5,118 nucleotides of DNA from Actinomycetales bacterium (GTDB lineage: Bacteria > Actinomycetota > Actinomycetes > S36-B12): positions 1 to 5,118 of the forward strand of contig JAFIHP010000305.1 of assembly GCA_017849335.1 (NCBI GenBank). Reading direction: 5' to 3'. The position numbers and the translations under genes were made by a program. The notes beneath the pieces are model-generated. The model saw nothing but the letters and a program-made list of their open reading frames with translations. It made no database searches and was not told where the DNA came from. Positions 1 to 5,118 of this stretch are shown here, piece after piece. Each line of letters starts with the position of its first letter. The stretch's first letter is position 1.

Positions 1-296
1 ACCTCGTCGAGCAGCAGCGGCTGAACCACGAGTTCCACCGGCAGATCAACCGCGCCGCCGGCAGCCAGCGGCTCGCCAGCGTGCTGCAGCTGCTGTCCCG
101 GTCACTGCCCATGCCCTACGCGGACTTCCCGGCGGAGTGGCTCGACGAGGCGAACCACCAGCACCGCGACATCGTCGACGCCTTCCGCCGCCGCGACGCC
201 GTCGCCGCCCAACGTGCGATGGACTACCACATCACCGCCAGTGCACGACACGCCATCGAGGTGCTCGAGCGCCTCGACTTCTTCGAGGACGAGTGA
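1..296 (+). CDS. GntR-family transcriptional regulator, FCD domain (C-terminal fragment)
   Basis: This is the last 97 residues of a protein that starts before the window (reading frame from base 3, TGA at 294-296). The segment is all-helical and matches the FCD effector-binding domain of FadR-subfamily GntR regulators, which bind DNA through an N-terminal winged helix not visible here. Counting from base 3, the family hallmarks are N8-x3-H12 (in NHEFHRQI), AAGS at 18-21, H54 in HRDIVDAF, RRDA at 63-66 and H76 in YHIT. The spacing H12-H54-H76 (42 and 22 residues) fits the metal-binding Asp/Asn plus three His set of the FCD fold. Such proteins usually repress a neighbouring catabolic operon and release DNA when a small acid ligand binds. 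The aldehyde dehydrogenase begins on the base after the stop codon, so that gene is the likely regulatory target or operon partner. The family call is firm; the ligand is unknown. Confidence 0.9.
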   Translation, partial: LVEQQRLNHEFHRQINRAAGSQRLASVLQLLSRSLPMPYADFPAEWLDEANHQHRDIVDAFRRRDAVAAQRAMDYHITASARHAIEVLERLDFFEDE

Positions 297-1769
297 ATGG
301 ACCTTTACCAGCACTGGATCGACGGACGGCGCACCGCCCCGATCGCCGGCCAGTACCTGCCCACGCTCGACCCGATGACGACGGCGCCCTGGGCCGAACT
401 GGCGCGCGGTGACGCGGCGGACGTCGATGCCGCCGTCGGCGCCGCGCAGCGCGCGTTCGCCGGCTGGCGCGTCGCCGGGCCGACGCGGCGGGCCGAGGTG
501 ATCTGGCGGCTCGGCGACCTGATCGCCGAGCACGCCGACGAGCTCGCGGCCCTGGAGGCGCGCGACGCCGGCAAGGTCGTCCGGGAGGTCCGCGGCCAGA
601 TGGTCTCCCTGCGTGCCTGGTACCACTACTACGCCTCGCTCGCCTACCAGACCGAGGGCCGCACGATCCCGCAGGACCGGGGCAGCCTGTCGGTCGCCAC
701 GCAGCGGATCCCCTACGGCGTCGTCGGCGTGATCCCCGCGTTCAACTCGCCGATGCTGCTCGGCGGCATGGGCCTGGCGCCCGCTCTCGCGGCGGGGAAC
801 ACCGTGGTCGTCAAGCCGCCGGAGGTCAACGCGCTGTCGCTGCTCCGGCTCGGTGAGCTGGCGAAGGAGGCGGGCCTGCCCGACGGCTGCCTCAACGTCG
901 TCACCGGGTACGGGCACGAGGCCGGCGACGCGCTCGTCGCGCACCCGCTCGTCCGCAAGGTCTGGTTCACCGGCGGTCCGGAGAGTGCCCGCTACGTCGC
1001 CGCCCGCGCGGCCGAGTCGCTGAAGCCCCTCGTGCTCGAGCTCGGCGGCAAGAGCGCCAACGTCTTCTTCGACGACGTTCGCGTCGACGACGTGCTCAAC
1101 GGCGTCATCGCGGGGATCTTCGCCGCGGCCGGACAGACCTGCGTTGCCGGGTCGCGACTCCTCGTGCACCGCGCCGTCGCCGACGAGCTGGTCGAGAAGG
1201 TCGCGGCGCGTGCCCGCACGGTGCGCCTGGGCGACCCGACGTCGCCGGAGACCGAGATGGGTCCGCTGTCGCAGGAGAAGATCTGGTCCGGTGTGCGGTC
1301 GCGCGTCGACGAGGCGATCGTCGACGGGGCCGAGCTGGTCGCCGGCGGACCGGACGCCGACCGCCCGGACCAGGGCTGGTTCTACGCGCCGACCGTTCTC
1401 GACGGGGTGACCAACGACATGGCCGTCGCGCGCAACGAGCTGTTCGGCCCGGTGCTCTCGGTGATCCGGTTCGACGACGAGGACGAGGCGGTCGCCCTGG
1501 CGAACGACTCGCCGTTCGCGCTCGCCGCGGGCGTGTGGACGCGCGACCTGGGGCGCGCGCACCGCGTCGCCGGCGCTCTGGACACTGGCACCGTGTGGGT
1601 CAACATGTACCGGGCGCTGCAGTTCGCGACGCCGTTCGGCGGCAACAAGCTGTCCGGCTACGGCCGGGAGAACGGCATGGACGGGTTCGCCGAGTTCACG
1701 CAGCCCAAGGGCGTGTGGATCGAGTCGAGCGACGAGCCCGTCGGCGACCCGTTCGTACTGCGCGCGTGA
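297..1769 (+). CDS. NAD(P)-dependent aldehyde dehydrogenase (ALDH superfamily), substrate unknown
   Basis: This 490-residue cytosolic enzyme should oxidise an aldehyde to its carboxylic acid using NAD(P)+. Its length is normal for classical ALDHs and the catalytic set is complete: the oxyanion Asn N150 in IPAFNSP, cofactor-contacting K173 in VVKPPE, FTGG at 224-227, general base E248 in LELGGKS, nucleophile C282 in GQTC, E381 in ELFGP, and the C-terminal PFGGNKLSGYGRENG motif (from 447). The ATG at 297 directly follows the regulator's stop codon. A GAGGA Shine-Dalgarno element at 285-289, inside the regulator's last codons, lies 7 bases upstream and supports this start and translational coupling. 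The closest look-alikes in general features are betaine-aldehyde, hydroxymuconic-semialdehyde and related catabolic ALDHs, but no substrate-specific signature can be read. The adjacent FCD regulator suggests an inducible catabolic role. Transcription runs toward a hairpin starting 12 bases after the stop. Confidence 0.95.
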   Translation: MDLYQHWIDGRRTAPIAGQYLPTLDPMTTAPWAELARGDAADVDAAVGAAQRAFAGWRVAGPTRRAEVIWRLGDLIAEHADELAALEARDAGKVVREVRGQMVSLRAWYHYYASLAYQTEGRTIPQDRGSLSVATQRIPYGVVGVIPAFNSPMLLGGMGLAPALAAGNTVVVKPPEVNALSLLRLGELAKEAGLPDGCLNVVTGYGHEAGDALVAHPLVRKVWFTGGPESARYVAARAAESLKPLVLELGGKSANVFFDDVRVDDVLNGVIAGIFAAAGQTCVAGSRLLVHRAVADELVEKVAARARTVRLGDPTSPETEMGPLSQEKIWSGVRSRVDEAIVDGAELVAGGPDADRPDQGWFYAPTVLDGVTNDMAVARNELFGPVLSVIRFDDEDEAVALANDSPFALAAGVWTRDLGRAHRVAGALDTGTVWVNMYRALQFATPFGGNKLSGYGRENGMDGFAEFTQPKGVWIESSDEPVGDPFVLRA

Positions 1770-1781
1770 GCGTTCGCGTCC

Positions 1782-1856
1782 CCGTCGACGCGCCTGGGAC
1801 GGTCGCTACAACCGGACATATCGCCCGCGAAGCGACCACTCCAGGCGCGTCGACGG
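1782..1856. terminator. Long imperfect hairpin between convergent genes, likely bidirectional terminator
   Basis: The left arm at 1782-1797 (CCGTCGACGCGCCTGG) is the exact reverse complement of the right arm at 1841-1856. After a 3-base weak bulge (one G-U pair and two mismatches), a further 7 bases at 1801-1807 (GGTCGCT) pair with 1831-1837 (AGCGACC), leaving a 23-base loop. The structure lies 12 bases after the aldehyde dehydrogenase stop and its right arm abuts the transporter's TAG (1857-1859, minus strand), so both convergent transcripts would form it. There is no T-run on either side. Many actinobacterial hairpin terminators lack one, so termination is plausible but inferred. Alternatives are an RNA-stabilising 3' structure or one copy of a dispersed palindromic repeat. 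Confidence 0.7.
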
Positions 1857-2819
1857 CTAGGCGCGCGACATCTCGGCGAGCAGGACCCCGGCCAGCACGA
1901 CGAACGTCCCGGCGATCTGGACCGGAGCCAGCACCTCGCCCAGGGCGAACCACGCGATGGCGCTGGCGATGAGCGGCTCGGTCATGCCGATCACCGACGC
2001 CTGCGACGCCCGGATGTTGCGCAGCGCCTCGACGGACATCGAGAACGGCACGACCGTTCCCAGCACCACCATCCACACGACCAGGGTCCACAGCGGGACG
2101 CCGGCGCGGTCGTCGCCGAACGGATGGCCGGCGCCGGTCAGCGCGTCCCACGGGAACGACCACCACGGAGCGACCACGGCCCAGAAGAGGGCCGCGGCAC
2201 CGAACCCCCACATCGTCAGCGACACCGGGTCGCGCGGCTGAGGTCGGCGGACCTGGCGGTCGCCGAGCACGAAGTACAGCGCGAGCGAGGCCGCCGCGCC
2301 GAGGCCGGCGAGCACGCCGGTGAGATCGAGGGTGAAGCCCTCCCAGACCTGCCCGACCATCGCGAGGCCCGCCAGCGCGAGGGCGAGGCCGAGCCAGACG
2401 CGACGGTCCACCCGCTCGTGCATCCCGAACCGGAACCACAGCGCCACCATGATCGGCGCCGTGAACTCGACGAGCAGGGCGATGCCGACGGGCAGCAGCG
2501 TGATGGCCACGAAGTACAGGTACTGCGTCATGGCGACGCCGAGGATGCCGAAGCACAGCAGGACGACCCACTCGTCGCGCCGGATGCGCAGGGCCGCGGG
2601 CCGCGTCAGGGCGACGAACGCGAGCAGGACGAGGAACGCGGCGGTGACCCGGAGCTGGGACAGGCGGGTCGGGTCGATCCCGCTGAGCATGATCGACTTC
2701 GACACGGTGCCGTTGATCGCGAAGAAGACCGCGGCGCCGGCACTGAGCAGGTAGCCGACGGCGGCGCGCGGACGCCGGCCGATCGCGACCCCGGGGACCG
2801 GCTCCGCCAGGTCGCTCAC
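1857..2819 (-). CDS. EamA/DMT-superfamily transporter, ten membrane helices
   Basis: This is a 320-residue inner-membrane protein of the drug/metabolite transporter superfamily (two EamA repeats), a group that mostly exports metabolites or amino acids. About ten hydrophobic helices can be placed near residues 20-38, 56-72, 84-105, 107-129, 140-157, 166-184, 202-220, 243-260, 272-291 and 298-316. Both repeats carry the typical end-of-repeat pattern: LPVGIALLVEFTAPIMVAL in the first, and ASVIGMTEPLIASAIAWFALGE in the second, with the usual late Pro and Gly-Glu. The GTG at 2819 is the start because it overlaps the synthase stop codon in a GTGA (2816-2819) and gives the normal EamA length of about 300 residues. 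The frame is open further upstream, but that sequence is a shadow of the synthase. No strong Shine-Dalgarno is visible, so translation probably depends on coupling to the upstream gene. The substrate is unknown. Confidence 0.92.
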   Translation of the reverse strand: MSDLAEPVPGVAIGRRPRAAVGYLLSAGAAVFFAINGTVSKSIMLSGIDPTRLSQLRVTAAFLVLLAFVALTRPAALRIRRDEWVVLLCFGILGVAMTQYLYFVAITLLPVGIALLVEFTAPIMVALWFRFGMHERVDRRVWLGLALALAGLAMVGQVWEGFTLDLTGVLAGLGAAASLALYFVLGDRQVRRPQPRDPVSLTMWGFGAAALFWAVVAPWWSFPWDALTGAGHPFGDDRAGVPLWTLVVWMVVLGTVVPFSMSVEALRNIRASQASVIGMTEPLIASAIAWFALGEVLAPVQIAGTFVVLAGVLLAEMSRA

Positions 2820-3979
2820 ACCGCGAGCGCGGCTCGGTACACCGCGATCGTCTCGTCCGCGATCGCGTCCCAGCCGAACTGGCCGACCGCGCGAGCACGG
2901 CCCTGGGCGCCCATGGTCCGCGCGCGTGCCGGGTCGGCGGCGAGGGCGTTGACGGCGTCCGCGAAGGCGTGCTCGAACGCGCGCGGCTCGTCCGGGTCGT
3001 ACGGCACGAGCAGGCCCGTCTCGCCGGCCACGACGGCCTCGGGGATGCCGCCGACGGCGGACGGCACGACCGCCGTCTCGCAGGCCATCGCCTCGAGGTT
3101 GACGATGCCGAGGGGCTCGTAGATCGACGGGCAGACGAACGCCAGGGCGTGGGTGAACAGCTGGACCAGGCGGGGGCGGGACACCTGCTCCTGCACCCAC
3201 AGGACCGAGCGCTCACCTCGCTCGGCGCGCAGCTGGTCGACCGCGGCCGCGGTCTCGGCGCCGATCTCGGCGGTAGCCGGGGACGACGCGCGCAGCACCA
3301 GCCGCACGCCGTCGTCGAAGCGCCGGGCGGCGTTGACCAGGTGGACCAGGCCCTTCTGCCGGGTGATCCGGCCGACGAACAGCACGTAGCGCTCACCGGG
3401 CTCCAGGCCGAGGTCGGTGAGGACGTCGGTGGCGGGGTCGGGTCGGTAGACGTCGGTGTCGATGCCGTTGTGGACGACCACGACGCGGTCGGGGTCGACG
3501 GCCGGGTACGCCGCGAGCACGTCGGCCCGCATGCCGTGGCTCACGGCGATGATGCGGGCCGCGGACTCGTAGGCCGTGCGCTCGACCCACGACGAGACGC
3601 GATATCCGCCGGCGAGCTGCTCGGCCTTCCACGGGCGGAGCGGCTCCAGGGAGTGCGCCGTGACGACGTGCGGGACGCCGTGCAGGAGGGCGCCGAGGTG
3701 CCCCGCGAAGTTGGCGTACCAGGTGTGCGAGTGCAGGAGGTCGACCGTGCCGGTCGCCGCGACCATCTCCAGGTCGACGCCGAGCGTGCCGATGGCCGCG
3801 TTCGCGTCGGCGAGACCGGCGGGGACGGGGTGGGCGTACGCGTCGTCGCGGGGCTCGCCGAAGCAGTGCACGTCGACGTCGATCTTCCGGCGCAACTGCG
3901 CCGCGGGGTGCTCGACGTGGACGCCGGCGCCGCCGTAGATGTCCGGCGGCCATTCCCGGGTCAGCATCGCGATGCGCAC
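2816..3979 (-). CDS. glgA: Glycogen synthase / alpha-maltose-1-phosphate synthase, actinobacterial GT4 type (GlgA/GlgM)
   Basis: This 387-residue cytosolic glycosyltransferase has the GT-B fold. The actinobacterial family takes glucose from ADP-glucose to extend alpha-1,4-glucan; the mycobacterial member (also called GlgM) joins it to glucose-1-phosphate to make maltose-1-phosphate for the GlgE route. Visible motifs are the N-terminal nucleotide loop YGGAGVHVE (15-23), HSHTWY (83-88), TAHSLEPLRPWK (108-119), NGID (171-174), GRITRQKG (203-210) with the donor-phosphate-binding Arg/Lys pair, and the GT4 EX7E motif E288/E296 in PSIYEPLGIVNLEAM. The length matches this family, not the roughly 480-residue GT5 GlgA of E. 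coli. The start is the GTG at 3979, giving the family's usual MRIAMLTREWPP opening. P25 sits where a helix with Leu is usual (VEHL). It is divergent from glgC, as in mycobacteria, and overlaps the transporter by four bases. Whether maltose-1-phosphate or glycogen is the main product cannot be decided here. Confidence 0.94.
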   Translation of the reverse strand: MRIAMLTREWPPDIYGGAGVHVEHPAAQLRRKIDVDVHCFGEPRDDAYAHPVPAGLADANAAIGTLGVDLEMVAATGTVDLLHSHTWYANFAGHLGALLHGVPHVVTAHSLEPLRPWKAEQLAGGYRVSSWVERTAYESAARIIAVSHGMRADVLAAYPAVDPDRVVVVHNGIDTDVYRPDPATDVLTDLGLEPGERYVLFVGRITRQKGLVHLVNAARRFDDGVRLVLRASSPATAEIGAETAAAVDQLRAERGERSVLWVQEQVSRPRLVQLFTHALAFVCPSIYEPLGIVNLEAMACETAVVPSAVGGIPEAVVAGETGLLVPYDPDEPRAFEHAFADAVNALAADPARARTMGAQGRARAVGQFGWDAIADETIAVYRAALAV

Positions 3980-3985
3980 ACGCCG

Positions 3986-3991
3986 AGCCTA
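3986..3991 (-). promoter_or_regulatory. Predicted -10 element of the glycogen synthase gene (leaderless)
   Basis: On the minus strand the hexamer TAGGCT fits the actinobacterial TANNNT -10 consensus. It is separated by exactly 6 bases (3985-3980) from the GTG start at 3979. That spacing would place the transcription start on or next to the first base of the start codon, giving a leaderless mRNA. This agrees with the lack of a good Shine-Dalgarno sequence upstream. No convincing -35 box is seen at 17-18 bases. This is an inference from motif and spacing only. Confidence 0.5.
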
Positions 3992-4016
3992 GGCCGTCGC
4001 GCGGAGCGACCGCACC

Positions 4017-4028
4017 GAACGGGCGTTC
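4017..4028. promoter_or_regulatory. Palindromic operator candidate, GAAC-N4-GTTC (LexA-like core)
   Basis: The sequence GAACGGGCGTTC has 5-base inverted arms around a GG centre. The GAAC-N4-GTTC core is identical to the core of the actinobacterial SOS (LexA) box, but the usual outer bases (TC before, GA after) are absent; CC is found on both sides. The site lies about 38-49 bases upstream of the proposed synthase transcription start and 55-66 upstream of that of glgC, so a bound protein could affect both. It may be a weak LexA site, an operator for another factor, or chance. Confidence 0.3.
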
Positions 4029-4070
4029 CCGAGGCCGGTCCAACGGCCGTCACGGGTGCTCCCGGGCGGC

Positions 4071-4076
4071 TAGGGT
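4071..4076 (+). promoter_or_regulatory. Predicted -10 element of glgC (leaderless)
   Basis: TAGGGT fits the actinobacterial TANNNT -10 consensus and is followed by 6 bases (4077-4082) and then the glgC GTG at 4083, the typical layout of a leaderless actinobacterial gene. The same bases include AGGG (4072-4075), 7 bases before the GTG, which could instead serve as a weak Shine-Dalgarno sequence. The two readings compete. The leaderless reading is favoured because the synthase gene shows a near-identical hexamer at the same spacing. No clear -35 box is visible. Confidence 0.5.
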
Positions 4077-4082
4077 GCGAGG

Positions 4083-5118
4083 GTGAGTACGGATCCGCAT
4101 GTGCTGGCGATGGTGCTCGCGGGTGGCGAGGGCCAGCGGTTGCTGCCCCAGACCGCGGACCGCGCGAAGCCGGCCGTCCCGTTCGGTGGCTCCTACCGGC
4201 TGATCGACTTCGTGCTGTCGAACCTGATCAACGCCGGCCTGCGGCGGGTGTGCGTGCTGACGCAGTACAAGTCGCGCAGCCTGGCCCGGCACGTGGCCCA
4301 GCCCTGGCGCATGTCGTCCCTGCTCGGCGACTACGTGACCCCGGTGCCCGCGCAGCAGCGGCTCGGTCCGCGCTGGTACACCGGCAGCGCCGACGCGATC
4401 TTCCAGAGCCTGAACCTCGTGTACGACGAGGGCCCGGACTACGTCGTCGTCTTCGGTGCAGACCACGTGTACCGCATGGACCCGATGCAGATGATCGAGG
4501 CGCACATCACCAGTGGCGCCGGTGTCACCGTCGCGGGCATCCGGATGCCGAAGTCGGTGTCGAACCAGTTCGGCGTCATCCAGACCGCCCCCGACGGCAA
4601 GCGGATCGCCCGGTTCCTGGAGAAGCCGGCCGACCCGCCGACGATCCCGGGTGACGACGAGAACTGCTACGTCTCGATGGGCAACTACGTGTTCAGCACC
4701 CAGGCGCTGCTCGACGTGCTCAAGGCGGACGCGGCCGACCCGGCGTCCGTGCACGACATGGGCGGGAACATCATCCCGTCGCTCACCGAGGCCGGCGAGG
4801 CCCAGGTGTACGACTTCGCCGAGAACGAGGTGCCGGGAGCGACCGACCGCGACCGCGGCTACTGGCGCGACGTCGGGACGCTCGACAGCTACCACGACGC
4901 GCACATGGACCTGGTGTCCGTGCACCCGATCTTCAACCTCTACAACCGCCGCTGGCCGATCCTGACGAACCTGCCGCCGCTGCCGCCGGCGAAGTTCGTC
5001 GAAGGGGGCAACGCGCACGAGTCGATGGTCGGCGCCGGCACGATCATCTCCGGGGCCCACGTCCGCACGTCGGTGATCGCCTCCAGCGCGGCCGTCGACG
5101 CCGGGGCGTACGTCGAGG
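4083..5118 (+). CDS. glgC: Glucose-1-phosphate adenylyltransferase (ADP-glucose pyrophosphorylase), 3' end cut by window
   Basis: GlgC makes ADP-glucose and pyrophosphate from ATP and glucose-1-phosphate, the committed step of bacterial glycogen synthesis. 345 residues are visible; the family is usually a little over 400, so roughly the last 60 are missing. Motifs in order are LAGGEGQRL (12-20, nucleotide loop), RAKPAVPFGG (27-36, with K29 matching the Lys tied to allosteric activation in the E. coli enzyme), YTGSADAIFQ (99-108), FGADHVYRMD (124-133, catalytic Asp D127), FLEKP (178-182, K181 for glucose-1-phosphate) and YWRDVGTLDSYHDAHMDL (260-277). The C-terminal left-handed beta-helix begins around SMVGAGTIISGAHV (from 314). 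The GTG at 4083 gives the expected short N-terminus before the nucleotide loop. The codon for residue 23 is CAG, giving PQT where PLT is usual. It is divergent from the synthase that consumes its product. Confidence 0.96.
   Translation, partial: MSTDPHVLAMVLAGGEGQRLLPQTADRAKPAVPFGGSYRLIDFVLSNLINAGLRRVCVLTQYKSRSLARHVAQPWRMSSLLGDYVTPVPAQQRLGPRWYTGSADAIFQSLNLVYDEGPDYVVVFGADHVYRMDPMQMIEAHITSGAGVTVAGIRMPKSVSNQFGVIQTAPDGKRIARFLEKPADPPTIPGDDENCYVSMGNYVFSTQALLDVLKADAADPASVHDMGGNIIPSLTEAGEAQVYDFAENEVPGATDRDRGYWRDVGTLDSYHDAHMDLVSVHPIFNLYNRRWPILTNLPPLPPAKFVEGGNAHESMVGAGTIISGAHVRTSVIASSAAVDAGAYVE

Noticed and set aside
102..1562. A 486-codon open frame on the minus strand opposite the aldehyde dehydrogenase
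   Set aside because: It is an antisense shadow produced by high GC. The product is Arg/Val/Asp-rich with no recognisable motif, and the plus strand carries a complete ALDH with all catalytic residues.
1782..1856. Terminal inverted repeats of a miniature transposable element
   Set aside because: There is no target-site duplication flanking the arms (bases outside differ) and the arms belong to one hairpin with a paired inner stem, which fits a terminator or palindromic repeat better.
2820..3200. Upstream extension of the transporter frame to give 447 residues
   Set aside because: The extra 127 residues are Arg/Gly-rich shadow sequence of the synthase. The GTG at 2819 overlapping the synthase stop gives the normal EamA length and topology.
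1696..3396. A 566-codon minus-strand open frame across the transporter and synthase
   Set aside because: It is out of frame with two well-supported genes and reads through the intergenic hairpin; its Arg/Pro/Ala-rich product is typical of a GC-rich shadow.
4033..4048. Small inverted repeat GGCCG...CGGCC in the divergent region
   Set aside because: Five-base arms made only of G and C are expected by chance at this base composition, and the placement relative to either promoter is not informative.
2969..4654. A 561-codon plus-strand open frame crossing the synthase, the divergent region and glgC
   Set aside because: It runs antisense to the synthase and out of frame through glgC, both of which are certain genes, and its low-complexity product matches no family I recognise.

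Overview
The window looks like chromosomal DNA of a very high-GC actinobacterium. The reasons are the strong G/C bias at third codon positions, three GTG starts, a corynebacterial/mycobacterial-type GT4 glycogen synthase, and that gene sitting head to head with glgC, an arrangement known from mycobacteria and relatives. I cannot fix the genus from sequence alone; a member of the Micrococcales or a related order would fit.

Layout. Bases 1-296 (+) hold the C-terminal part of a GntR-family regulator (FCD effector domain), cut by the window edge. Its stop codon is followed with no gap by a complete NAD(P)-dependent aldehyde dehydrogenase (297-1769, +), so the two look like one translationally coupled catabolic unit. 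The 87-base gap at 1770-1856 is mostly filled by a long imperfect hairpin with perfect 16-base outer arms. It lies between convergent genes and probably acts as a bidirectional terminator. On the minus strand follow an EamA/DMT-type ten-helix transporter (1857-2819) and, upstream of it, a GT4 glycogen synthase/maltose-1-phosphate synthase (2816-3979). These two overlap by four bases (GTGA), so they form an operon transcribed leftward. The 103-base divergent region 3980-4082 separates this operon from glgC (4083 to the window end, +), ADP-glucose pyrophosphorylase, which is truncated at the right edge.

How the genes work together. GlgC makes ADP-glucose from ATP and glucose-1-phosphate. The GT4 synthase uses ADP-glucose to extend alpha-1,4-glucan or to form maltose-1-phosphate. 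They are therefore consecutive steps of glycogen/alpha-glucan synthesis. Both genes show a TAGG(G/C)T hexamer exactly 6 bases before a GTG start, which suggests matched leaderless promoters. A GAAC-N4-GTTC palindrome lies between them. The transporter co-translated with the synthase has no known link to glycogen. The regulator/aldehyde dehydrogenase pair appears functionally separate, and its substrate cannot be told from the sequence.

I see no mobile element, CRISPR array, tRNA or rRNA. Most of the window is ordinary core metabolism. The points worth a second look are in the two intergenic regions and in the transporter coupling.
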